Below are positions 11,827 to 21,818 of a stretch of DNA of 64,000 nt, one piece after another (the first letter of the stretch is position 1; every line of letters begins with the position of its first letter). A program made the translations under genes and the position numbers. The DNA is taken from NCBI GenBank assembly GCA_028023455.1, contig JAQFVV010000017.1, positions 1,118,001 to 1,182,000 of the forward strand, written 5' to 3'. The stretch comes from Epiperipatus broadwayi. Taxonomy: Eukaryota > Onychophora > Udeonychophora > Euonychophora > Peripatidae. The notes beneath the pieces were generated by a model. The model was not told the DNA's origin. It saw only the letters and a program-made list of their open reading frames with translations, and did not search any database.

Positions 11827-13030
11827 CGTGAATCCTCCAACATTGTTATATTAAAGAAATTGAATACTTTCAATACAAAGAATACAAGATAAAATTTTTT
11901 AAGAGAAAAGAATGCACTAAATGGGTCACCTTATCTCTTTTATCTAAATTCATTTACATAGGATAATCTGAAACACTTTGGGAAAAAGCATGAAGGTCTT
12001 AAATTGATCATGTGACTTCTCTTAGCGCTTTATCTTGTGCATTAAATTAAGAGTATTTCATTACTTAATAAACCAGTGCTCGAGTGTTAATATAGTGTGT
12101 TACATAACAGTAATCACAATGAAAAGCTTGTGTGTGCACATGTATGTGTGCAAATTGATATGATACAAAGGAGTTGTGTTTTTTACAATGAGCATTAATT
12201 ATTTTCAAATTATAACTAATTATTAACCACTTACTGTTGCTTTTCATCGAATCCTTGGTAAATACTGTTATATTTAATGCCTAATATTCAATGATCAAGA
12301 TATAACACTTTTTTAAAGAATAAAATGCTATGTAAAGATGTATTAAATACATAACAAAACAGTGTTTGTTAAATATTAAAAAAAAATTAATACATTAGAT
12401 TAAATTATGTTAAATATTTGGCAATCATAAAAGGAAACAAACCCAATAATGATCAAATGTATCTTAACTTAGTTGTGGTATCCTATTGACATTTATCAGT
12501 AAACCTGTCTTTAAGTAGAAAACTTAACGTACATACAACAATATTTTCACAAATATTTTATTAGTACACTTTAAATATCTTCATTACATTAACATCTCAA
12601 TTAACACTCGTAATTTATATTCTCTTATCTTTTATCTTATTTTTCTCAGTGCTTCGTATAGATTATTTTTTTAGAAGGCAAAATTTATTATTAAATGTAT
12701 TAATACATTGTACAGGCTTAAACCTGCATTTTTTTATATATGTAATATTAAATGTATTGTAATTAATTATTAATTTCCTTACACTTCGCGTGGCTTCCTA
12801 TGAATCATAAATTAATTATATATGTTTATTTATTTATATATACTTTAAAAAATAAAAAAAATAAAAAAGATTTGTACACTTCTGCAATTTCTGGGAACAC
12901 CATTTAGAAATTTTCGCTATTGGTAGATTCCATATCTCGCTTTTTATCCTTAATTTTGATCCTCCACTGCCGTGTCCAAATTTAACTATATATATGTAAA
13001 ACGTATATATATATATATATACAACTACTT
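11560..13030. other. Anonymous AT-rich DNA
   Basis: Includes an (AT)n run at 11800-11826 and a short H2 tail fragment near 12712-12747 (TACAGGCTTAAACCTGCAT, minus sense). No gene seen. Confidence 0.5.
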
Positions 13031-13035
13031 ACACA

Positions 13036-13147
13036 TCAATAAAGTAGTTTTTGGGTTAAACTGTGTATTACTTGTATTACATCCCAATGTTTCACGAAAT
13101 AGCGTTTGCAAAATAATACACGGTTTAATTCAAAAACTACTTTATTT
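13036..13147. repeat. Short foldback
   Basis: Left arm CAATAAAGTAGTTTTTGGGT through TGTGTATTA is mirrored by TAATACACGGTTTAATTC through AACTACTTTATT on the right. The loop is about 42 bp. Not similar to the H1-H4 families. Confidence 0.7.
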
Positions 13148-14380
13148 ACATCATATAACTGTGAAAACATTAGATATAAAACTACTTATATTTGTAATAA
13201 AACTAGTATTTATTCTAAATATAATACTATATTTATTACTTATTATATTATACAAACATTAAGTCACAGTCCGATTATTGTATCTCAAATAACATGTAGT
13301 CTTAAAAACATATAATAGAATCATTGTATGCAATATTTGATATCATTAATAATTTATATAGTAAATAAATTATAGAATAAACACGAATTGCATTACAACG
13401 TATTAAATATAATTTTTATGTCTTATATAACTTACTATTTATTCTACTAATTTGTACCGTTTTTATATATAGTGAAATAATTTACAAATAAATTGTTATT
13501 AACAGAATCGATGAATCAAATATTAGAAAGTCTGAGTTCAAACCCCCTATATATTACATATTGGAGTGCAGGTGTGACAAAGCCTGTACTGTAGAAACAA
13601 TTCATATATTAAAAATTTCAAATATAGTAAAACATAAATTAATACAATATTTCTTTAAGTGTATTCGGGTAAATCTTAAAAGATGTGAATTTACATATAT
13701 AAAATATGAAATTATAAAATAAAATATAAAATATCTCTTTGATTTTACTATATATAAAATATATTAAACATGATATTATATCAGTTATAGAGAGAGAGAC
13801 AAATATTAACGTTTATATTATTATTATTTACTTAAATATTTTTTTATAAATTTTAATCTTATAGGATTTTTTAAAGGCAAAATTTCCTAGTTTAATTCTG
13901 GCATTAGAAAAAATCTAATAATTACTTGACTACTCCAAGAGAAGTAAAGAGAAATTTTAATTTTTACTTGATTTCATTTGCTTCTATCAGAGAAGCTGTT
14001 GAGACACTAAAAACTTCGAATTGTATCAAAAAATATAATGATACATGCAAACTTCCTCCAATTTGGAAGAATTTTTTAAAAAACATATTATTCTGAAATT
14101 TTTATAATTTTTGCTTTATTTTTCAATTTTTATACCTGTTTTTTTTTTCTAGTGGTGGAATTTTAACTTTTTTAGAAATCAGTGTTTACAGCAACTCTAC
14201 AAACATCTTTATTATATTCTATTCATCACCCAGCTGATGGATTGCACGATCAAGACAAAACACCGGAATATTCATAATCAAAATCATATATGGGTGAACT
14301 CACAAAGTACATCATTTATATCTGTAACCTATGAAAATCTTTGTGTGTGTGTATATATATAATACAAAACTTTTCATGGG
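13148..14380. other. AT-rich DNA with an H2 tail fragment
   Basis: Bases 13527-13605 match the 3' tail of H2 (AGAAAGTCTGAGTTCAAACC, then a TATTACATAT block and GCCTGTAC). The rest is anonymous. Confidence 0.5.

Positions 14381-14473
<93 letters not shown>
14381..14473. repeat. Long pure (AT)n microsatellite
   Basis: About 46 consecutive AT dinucleotides without interruption. It ends roughly 40 bp before the first recognisable RTE-like codons. A reading frame of alternating Ile-Tyr across it is an artefact. Confidence 0.95.
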
Positions 14474-14476
<3 letters not shown>

Positions 14477-14514
14477 GATTCATCTGTGTATGATTTTGAT
14501 GTTGAATATATACA

Positions 14515-15205
14515 GATATTAGAACTAAAAATAAATGTTAAAAAGACTAAAGTAACGTTCAATGAATTTTCTCAAAAGATGAAAATAAAGATTGATTATG
14601 ATGAGTTAGAAAAAGTTAACAGCTACAAATACCTTAGTCAGATTATTACTACAAATGGAAACATAATGGAAGAAATTAACCATAGAATTAAACTTGGCTG
14701 GAGTGATGTATTTTTTGTAGAAATAACATAATATTAAATGGGTAACTTTGAAAAGAAAGGTTTTTAATAAATCTGTTTTACTAGTTCTTACTTATAGATC
14801 TGAGATTTGGACACTTAATAGAAGAGTAGTACAGAGATTCCAGACCACCCAAAGAAGTATGAAGAGATGCATGTTAGGAGTAACAAGAAAAGATTGAAAA
14901 TATAATATATGGGTAATAAAACATATAAGTGTTACTGACATTGTTGAAAGAATTAAAAAACTAAAGTGGAGTTGGGGTAACCATATTTCTTGAAGAGATG
15001 ATAATAAATGGACAATTTGAAATTTTAAACTGGATTCCAAGACATTGTAAAAAACCCAGAAAAGACTGCATGTGAGCTGGATGGATGAAATAAGAAAGTG
15101 TGCAGAGGTGATGTGGAGAAGAGAGGCTAAATATCAGAAAAGATGGATTGACTTTGGAGAGATTTTCATCCTGAAGTGGATTAATAATGGTTGGCAATAA
15201 TGATG
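14515..15205 (+). pseudogene. RTE-like retrotransposon relic, RT C-terminal region
   Basis: Degenerate copy of the element best preserved at 42149-42930. In frame it reads KINVKKTKVTFNEFSQ, then DYDELEKVNSYKYLSQIITT and INHRIKLGW, which corresponds to the RT region downstream of the catalytic motif. Frameshifts follow, but the later block still matches the family's C-terminus (a tryptophan-rich Trp-Gly-His-like segment and an RPHVRWMDEIRK-like segment around 15060-15110). The end (15160-15205) has the TFxLxWI terminus and a GATGATAAT-rich tail. It lacks the endonuclease, the RT fingers and the FADD box, so it is 5'-truncated and dead. Confidence 0.8.
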
Positions 15206-15880
15206 ATAATATAAATAAACCACAACAAATTATATATTTTAACATTAATTTTAGAAATCTTTTTATAGTTTCAATGTGGTAGCATTTCCCCTGTCAAGTA
15301 ACATTTAAAAAAAACATTTTTTACTTATTTGAATGCTATTGTCTTTCTGACTCATTATGTATTTATTTTGTATAATAATACAACTTCTTTCATTTTTTTA
15401 TGTCTATCATTCCTTTCTGCACAAACTACCATGATAATATTTAGTTAAAACCCAAGTTCGTCTTCTTTTCCATGGTTATAAAATACTAACATATTTAGAG
15501 AGGTAATTTTTGTTTTTCTGTACATAACTATTTATGCCCTTAAATTTGCTTTAATTTCTCTCAAGTCTCAGGTGCAAACATCACATAAGTACATGAGAGT
15601 TTTCCTGAAGTAGAAATAATTAATTATGTAAGTCTAGTAGAGAAATTGGTAATTTATATTTCTTATTTGGTAAAAGTAAAGCTGAAGAGAGTACTTTAAA
15701 ATAATTAATATGTTTTTATACATTCTAAGTATTGGAAATACAATTAGTGATGTTTTCAGGAAAGTTCATTATGTGCTTTAGGATACTTATAAACTCAAGT
15801 GTGTTAATCAATAATGCAGAAGATAAAATAAATAAGATGGATCAATCTAATGTTATATATGCTATGTAGTGTAAACAATT
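15206..15880. other. Anonymous AT-rich DNA
   Basis: No gene or repeat recognised between the RTE relic and the H1 palindrome. Confidence 0.5.
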
Positions 15881-15993
15881 AAACAAGGCAAGGTTCTCCA
15901 TATAATAGCACCATCCTGTGCCAATGAGAGTGATCAATGGATGTCAGAAGGCTTGTGCATAAAATCCCTATATAATGCCCTACTCATCTAATA

Positions 15994-16035
15994 TCCCCAG
16001 ACTAGTTTCTGGCTTGTGGCCTTTGTCAGTGAGGA
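15994..16035 (-). ncRNA. Hammerhead-like motif, core mutated
   Basis: Minus strand: TCCTCA, CTGACAA, A, GGC-CACAA-GCC, A, GAAAC, TAGTC, TGGGGA. Stems I and II are intact, but the conserved core G is replaced (CTGACAA for CTGACGA), which should abolish cleavage. Confidence 0.5.
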
Positions 16036-16109
16036 GCTTTGGATCTGAGAGCACTGCACCTAGATCTTAGGATCTAATGCAACCCTCTAGCAGCCTCTCA
16101 GATCTAAGG

Positions 16110-16153
16110 ATCTTCACTGACGAAGGCCACAAGCCAGAAACTAGTCTGGGGAT
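16110..16153 (+). ncRNA. Hammerhead ribozyme candidate with intact core (H1)
   Basis: Plus strand: ATCTTCA (stem I), CTGACGA (core), A, GGC-CACAA-GCC (stem II with loop), A, GAAA (core), CTAGTC (minimal stem III AC/GT with a two-base loop, then C), TGGGGAT (stem I). Stem I pairs over 7 bp with two G-U wobbles. All invariant hammerhead core bases are present, and cleavage would fall after C16146. This is the layout of type I hammerheads with a minimal stem III, reported for Penelope-like elements. Stem II of only 3 bp beside an A-A mismatch is weak, so activity is uncertain. Confidence 0.6.
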
Positions 16154-16700
16154 ATTGGATGAGTAGGCACTAGATGGGGATTTTATGCACAAGCCTTGTG
16201 GCATCCATTGATTATTCTAGCTTGGTGTGTGTGGCAATACGTATAGTGAGTTTTGCCTGTTTTAACAAAAGTAATAGATTTTAAATATAAGTATAAATAT
16301 ATTGTATTTAGGACATGTATAATTCATGTACATTTGCGGAAATATAACTTTGTATTCAAATTGGTCATTTTCCAATTATGATTATAAGAAAATTAAGAAA
16401 CAAACTAAAATAAACTTAGTTTTTTTAAAAATATATTTTAATAGTTGATTTATTATTTGCTTATATAAATAAAAAGTTTTCTTTCTGCTTCCTTAGTGTA
16501 TTGTTTTTTGCATCATTTGATAAATAAATGAGATATTTAGACATTACATACCTTTATACTATTTATATTTAACTCAAACGTCAATATTTTAATCAAAAGT
16601 ATTTCATTCACTTATCAACTAATATGTGTATATATATGTATTTTTTTGTTAATAAATTTAATTTGAATTTTATCTTTCTATTTGCATTGCCAAATCTATA

Positions 16701-17024
16701 TAATATTAATATCATTTATGTTCTTTATTACTTTTACAATGCTTTTTACAACCCACTATTGATGGTTTCGATTGCCCCAGCAATCTTCCTCAGAACTATT
16801 AAAAACACAATACAAATATACATGGATATATAATTTTATATCTATATATTTTGTCTTATAATCATTATTTATATATTCACATGTATCACTATATATCTCT
16901 CTATATAATTATTATTTGTATTCATGTATTCTGAAGAAGATTGCTGGGGCAATCGAAAACACCAATAGTGGGTTGTAAAAAAGCAATGTAAAAATAATAA
17001 TGAACATAGGTGATATTAATATTA
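16701..17024. repeat. Foldback with a hammerhead-like motif in each arm
   Basis: Left arm (ATATTAATATCATTTATGTTC, then CAATGCTTTTTACAACCCAC) is mirrored on the right by GTGGGTTGTAAAAAAGCAATG through GATATTAATATTA. Each arm has CTGA(A/G)GA, A, GATTGC-TGGG-GCAATC and GAAA: plus strand at 16927-16968 and minus strand at 16761-16797. Stem II is a perfect 6 bp. In the right arm the flanking TATT and AATA can form a 4-bp stem I. The loop (about 16800-16920) is AT-rich. A frame of 69 codons crossing the left arm is not a gene. Confidence 0.75.
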
Positions 17025-18173
17025 AAAATTTTATTTTATTAATTAGATTTGAATCTTGTAATTATTCATAGTTTATTGATCGCTTTATAGGTTGGTTATC
17101 AATTTAAAAAGTCTCTATATAATTCTATTTTTATATTAAATATTCAGCTAGCCAAAACATTAAATAAACATTTATATATTTTAATAATTTATTATATTAT
17201 TTTAATAGTTTTTTCCATTTACATTGTATTGCTACAGTGAATAAATAATTAAGAAAGTTAGGTTACTGTTTTAATAATTACTAATTGGATAAATTACTAT
17301 ATTTATTTCTTCTAAACTAATAAATAGGCACTCAACATTATTTGTATTTTTATAATTTATACTCTTTAATTACTATTTTACTAATATTTCATACTATTAT
17401 AATTTGATACCTTAATGAAGGTATAAGAAAATCATTTATTAAATTATATATTTTATAATGTTATAAAATTAATGTCAAAATGTAAGGGCTATTTACTTAA
17501 TATTTGATAAATCAATTATTTTATACATTTTTATTACATTACAGATGGGACATGCCCAAATTGTGGGAGCTTTATAATAATCAAAACTACATCATTATAC
17601 CATTATAGATTTTTGGTGTCTAATGTTATGAGCTATTTTATCAGTTATTTATTTTATATTTATATTGATACAATATTAGCTATGTCAGTAAAACTAAATT
17701 TCCAGTCATCTAAAAAATTTCAATAAGATAATTTATACTGCAAACCAATTTATCTGAGCTTGATATTTCAATGTTAATTTATTCTTTAAGTCATTTTTTC
17801 AGAACTTTTATAAGTCTTAGTTGTATTTAAAATCATTTTTATATTTTTACTATAGGCTTTAAACCCATCTGTAATTGTAAATTATTTCAAATTGCTCAAG
17901 TTAGAGATATTTTTACCTTGTACAATAGTGAATTAATATAAAGAGCTAAAACTATTTTAATAGAGACCCTAGTGTGTTAAAAGTCAATGTTAAAATTAAA
18001 CTTTAATAATTAAATTGAAATATTAATATTTTAATTACTTCCTTATTAAAATGCATTTTTATTTAAATTATTTTCTAATAAAAAGTGTATTTTTATTAAT
18101 GCTAATTGTAATATAAATTCAATCAGTGAAAGTGTATTTATAAGTTAGTTAATTAAAAAGATAAAGAATTAAT
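17025..18173. other. Anonymous AT-rich DNA
   Basis: Extremely AT-rich with no recognisable frames or repeats. Confidence 0.55.
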
Positions 18174-18282
18174 TTGTCAAGCATTGGTGGTCGAGAGGTC
18201 AGCGACAGCTGCTTTACAAGCAGTTGTTCCGGGTTAGCAGGTTCGCTTCGCGGCTGATGCTATGACACATGAGGAAAAAAAA
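18174..18282 (+). mobile_element. tRNA-Gly-related SINE
   Basis: Bases 18181-18260 resemble a tRNA: the acceptor strand GCATTGG can pair with CTGATGC (two wobbles), the D-arm region is TGGTCGAGAGGTCAGCG, the anticodon arm AGCTGCTTTACAAGCAG, then a T arm with GGTTCGCTTC. It matches 32076-32155 closely and the tRNA-Gly-like unit at 39501 more distantly. An extra 8 bases (a repeated GGGTT-GC segment) split the T arm in both 18.2 and 32.1 kb copies. The unit ends CTATGACACATGAG plus a short A run, as expected for a retroposed SINE. Confidence 0.75.
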
Positions 18283-18597
18283 TTATTATTAAAAGATATC
18301 AATTTTAAATAAAGAAAGCATTAGAGAACATGTGTGAGTAACATGATCATGAGTATAAAAGATAAAAACCTGCACAGGTTTACATACTTGTTACTTCTTA
18401 TTTTAATAATTTTTACTGGGATAAATTTATTTGATTATTAATTAATTTTATTCAGTTTAATTGCTTATAACAAATTTTTATTTTACTTAAAGTTAAACAC
18501 CTATTGCTAATTTAATGTCCATCCAGAAGCTAAAGTTTACTAAGAAGTCTGAAATCTACATTACTTTTAAACATGATGAGAAGTAAATAAATATCAC

Positions 18598-19226
18598 ATG
18601 ACTACCAACCACTTCTTCTTATGCTTGTGTATAACTATTGTTAAAACAGGCAAAAACTCATTATATGTATTGCCACACACAGAAAGCTAGAGTAATCAAT
18701 GGATGCCAGAAGGCTTGTGCATAAAATCCCCATCTAGTGCCTATGTATAGTGAGTTTTTGCCTGTTTTAACAACAGTTATACACAAGCATAAGAGGTGGT
18801 GGTCATGTGATGTTTATTGGTTTAAAACCAATCCTGCGTAATAGGATAGTGGTGGCTATCATTATTAAAGAACCAAAGACACCAAAATGTATGGGTACTG
18901 AACTGAGTTCACACCCATATGACTATATAAGCTAATGGGCTTGGATTGAAAACATTAAGGTGTTTTCAGTTTAAGACTCATAGTTTTGTAGTTAAATGGA
19001 GATAAAAGGTGGTTGCTGGAAGATTGCATTAGATCCTAAGATCTAGATGCAGTGCTCTCAAATCCAAGGCTTCTCACTGACAAAGGCCACAAGCCAGAAA
19101 CTAGTCTGGGGATATTGGATGAGTAGGCACTAGATGGGGATTTTATGCACAAGCCTTCTGGCATTCATTGATTACTCTAGCTTGCTGTGTGTGGCAATAT
19201 GTATAGTGAGTTTTTGCCTGTTTTAA
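18598..19226. mobile_element. H1 composite directly upstream of the PLE
   Basis: A minus-sense H1 fragment (18620-18742) faces a plus-sense copy (18743-19226). Their ends TTGTTAAAACAGGCAAAAACT and AGTTTTTGCCTGTTTTAACA are inverted. The plus copy carries the full unit: a GGTTTAAAACCAATCCTGCG block, CCAAAGACACCAAAATGTATG, then an HHR-like motif at 19071-19112 and GTGCATAAAATCCC in complement. It ends about 85 bp before the PLE inverted arm and has the same sense as the PLE coding, as a PLE terminal repeat would. Confidence 0.7.
19071..19112 (+). ncRNA. Hammerhead-like motif, single core change
   Basis: TTCTCA, CTGACAA, A, GGC-CACAA-GCC, A, GAAAC, TAGTC, TGGGGA. Identical in plan to the intact motif at 16110-16153, except for one core substitution (CTGACAA) and a weaker stem I. 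Confidence 0.5.
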
Positions 19227-19310
19227 TGATGAGAAGTTTAAATAATTATTTTTCAACAATCGCTAAATTACTTTTATGCAAAATTGGTAGAAAATTTTCT
19301 ATAGCTCACC

Positions 19311-20055
19311 ATTCAAGCACAAGTGCGTGTGCGGCGCAACTGCTCCCAAAAGCTGTAATACAAATACAAATAGCTAACTAAAAATATTAAAACAGCTGAG
19401 CGCTTTCAAAGGATCTTGCCTTCATAATCATAGCTTGCTTACGTTTAAATTTATGCAAATATGCTAATTCCATCTTTTTGATAGAGAAAAACACGTGTCC
19501 TTCCTGTTTTCGAACCCCTCCAAATTCTAACAATCTAATTAACAATACCAAAGATCAAACTCCACTGTTACAGACCCCCCATACAGTATATAACATTGCT
19601 TGTCCAAACAACCATTGCAAAGGCACATATTATGGGGAAAGCAGGGCATCTCTGGCCACACGATTGGCACAACACAGGTATTCGTACAATAGAGCTCGCA
19701 ACGATCCTTCTAATTATTCAGTTTTTTATCAGCACCAGTGCACAAGTCACCATGAGTGCATTCCAGACAATCCTACCATCGTATGTAGAGAGAGAGACAT
19801 GACCTCAAAAGAAAGATCAAAGAGGCTTTATTTATCTCTCGCGACAGCGATGCCATAAACAGGAAGGACACGTGTTTTTCTCTATCAAAAAGATGGAATT
19901 AGCATATTTGCATAAATTTAAACGTAAGCAAGCTATGATTATGAAGGCAAGATCCTTTGAAAGCGCTCAGCTGTTTTAATATTTTTAGTTAGCTATTTGT
20001 ATTTGTATTACAGCTTTTGGGAGCAGTTGCGCCGCACACGCACTTGTGCTTGAAT
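19311..20055 (+). mobile_element. 5'-truncated Penelope-like element with 199-bp inverted arms
   Basis: Left arm 19311-19509 and right arm 19857-20055 are reverse complements over all 199 positions as far as I can read. The right arm contains the last codons of the PLE frame plus its 3' UTR in the natural orientation. The left arm is an inverted copy fused directly to truncated coding sequence at 19510. Inverted terminal copies joined to truncated PLEs are known for the superfamily. Arm identity implies a recent insertion or conversion. Local GC is visibly higher than the surroundings. I could not identify a target-site duplication. Confidence 0.75.
19510..19902 (+). pseudogene. PLE C-terminal fragment with GIY-YIG endonuclease domain
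   Basis: PLE proteins carry a reverse transcriptase and, C-terminally, a GIY-YIG nuclease thought to nick target DNA. Only the end is present here. The frame reads RTPPNSNNLINNTKDQ, then HTVYNIACPN (GIY-like VYNI), GTYYGESRASLATRLAQHRY (YIG-like YYG and the catalytic-type Arg), and PTIVCRERDM. The plain frame stops at 19856. A one-base deletion near 19808-19815 throws it out of frame; the other frame then gives KIKEALFISRDSDAINRKD and stops at 19900-19902, which aligns with the C-terminus of the copy at 41380-41815. No RT core remains, so it cannot retrotranspose by itself. Confidence 0.8.
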
Positions 20056-20849
20056 ACATACATTTCCCAAAAGTAAAAATTATTTGACTTAATCGGATTA
20101 TTACGTGTATGGCTCACCATGTTTATGTAAGAACTTTTATTGATTCATATTTATTTATTTTCAACAGACTGTATTATCAATTCAACATTCTTTATGCAAT
20201 AATATTAAGACTATTAAAGACTATATGCTCTATTGGTATTTCCTAACAGTTCTTAGTAATTTTAAAATTCATTGGCTTAAATATTAGATGTTAAAAATAA
20301 TAAAAAGTTTATTAAAAGACTTTAAAATGTCTATTCTTCAGCAATGTATATTTGAACTACATTTATTAATACTGTCATATCTTTAAATAATGATTTTTCT
20401 TTGGAATAATTTATCTTTCCATAAACAGACCGTTTGAATTCTTGATAGTAGAACCTATTTATTGATAAATAGAATTTAATTAATCTGAAATTTGGAATGC
20501 CATTTTAATTACTTGTCATTTTAGAGGCAGAGTGAAAACATTCACTCACAAAATTTTTTGTCTTATATATATTTTTTATATTTATTTCAGACTAGAAATA
20601 GGAAAATATTTCCTAAGACTGTGGAATTAAAATTATTGATTACTTTTTTATCTGAAAGTTATTACATGACTATTTACCATAAAATTAATATTCTATGGTA
20701 ATAATGGACTATGTATTTTAAACTTATTGTTAATATTTTCATTTAATTATGGTCTGTGCTAAATAACTGCAATAGGCATATATTTACTTCTGTTTCTAAT
20801 CACGACTCAATCCTTTTTTCTTTTCAAAAATATACAGTACATATAGCCA
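20056..20849. other. Anonymous AT-rich DNA
   Basis: No gene or recognisable repeat between the PLE and the giant foldback. Confidence 0.5.
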
Positions 20850-21818
20850 TATAATTCTATAATTAAAACCACTTCTTTTCTTTTCAAAAACTTTATTTGA
20901 TGTATATATATATATATATATTCACTTATTTCCAACGTTTCGACTATCTTTACTCTATAGTCATTTTCAAGGATCTAGAAAAAACATTACATTATAAACA
21001 AACTTCACATAATAAAACCAAAAAAACAAAAATAATCAAAAACAGTATAAAGCATATAAACCCCATAAAATTTAAAAATAAATAAAATACATTAAAATCA
21101 ATTAAATTAAAAACACAAAACATACACCACACTTACTTGACTCCCTTCTCAAAAAACTTTCCCTTTTTACATTTTCTTTTATCCAAAAAACCAATTGTTA
21201 CAATAAAAAACTTATTTCCTTTTTCTTTCTTATATACTTCAAAAATGAATTTATTTCCAAAAATAATTCTTTATTCATGTCTTATCCAATTCTATTTAAA
21301 ACAGGTTTATATCTTTTTATATATAAACTCTCTTTTACCATTCTTTCTTTATATATAAAAAGATATAAACCTATTTTAAATAGAATTGGATAAGACATGT
21401 ATAAAGAATTATTTTTGGAAATAAATTCATTTTTGAAGTATATAAGAAAGAAAAAGGAAATAAGTTTTTTATTGTAACAATTGGTTTTTTGGATAAAAAA
21501 AAAATGTAAAAAGGGAAAGTTTTTTGAGAAGGGAGTCAAGTAAGTGTGGTGTATGTTTTGTGTTTTTAATTTAATTGATTTTAATGTATTTTATTTATTT
21601 TTAAATTTTATGGGGTTTATATGCTTTATACTGTTTTTGATTATTTTTGTTTTTTTGGTTTTATTATGTGAAGTTTGTTTATAATGTAATGTTTTTTTTT
21701 AGATCCTTGAAAATGACTATAGAGTAAAGATAGTTGAAACGTTGGAAATAAGTGGATATATATATACATCAAATAAAGTTTTTGAAAAGAAAAGAAGTGG
21801 TTTTAATTATAGAATTAT
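20850..21818. repeat. Giant foldback, arms of about 470 bp
   Basis: From ATAATTCTATAATTAAAACC at the left to GGTTTTAATTATAGAATTAT at the right the sequence is a near-perfect inverted repeat. Arms are about 20850-21326 and 21351-21818, with a loop of about 24 bp at 21327-21350. Matching internal blocks include ACACCACACTTACTTGACTCCC with its complement and the AAGCATATAAACCCCATAAAA block. Mirror-image frames (21137-21358 plus, 21282-21539 minus) encode the same peptide, as a palindrome must. Each arm carries a degraded hammerhead-like block: minus strand 20932-20974 and plus strand 21702-21750, with GACTAT/ATAGTC stem and GAAACGTTGG. Confidence 0.9.

Larger units (their letters stand above)
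15894..16268. mobile_element. H1 inverted pair, nearly loopless
   Basis: A minus-sense H1 arm (about 15894-16100) and a plus-sense arm (about 16100-16268) meet at CTCTAGCAGCCTCTCAG. Both arms carry the ATCCCCAGACTAGTTTCTGG block or its complement and GTGCATAAAATCCC or its complement. The outer end reads GTATAGTGAGTTTTGCCTGTTTTAA, the variant of the H1 end also seen at 18.7 and 19.2 kb directly upstream of the PLE. Each arm carries one hammerhead motif. Confidence 0.75.

Noticed and set aside
14374-14562. Reading frame of alternating Ile-Tyr residues
   Set aside because: It is the translation of the pure AT microsatellite.
18181-18260. Functional tRNA gene
   Set aside because: An 8-base insertion splits the T arm and the unit continues into a SINE tail with an A run; a second copy at 32.1 kb has the same changes.
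20056-20120. Target-site duplication of the PLE (ATAGCTCACCAT at 19301-19312 versus ATGGCTCACCAT near 20109)
   Set aside because: The right-hand match lies about 50 bp beyond the arm end and carries a mismatch; it may be coincidence.
21137-21539. Two overlapping opposite-strand frames encoding the same peptide
   Set aside because: They are mirror images produced by the two arms of the giant foldback, not two genes.
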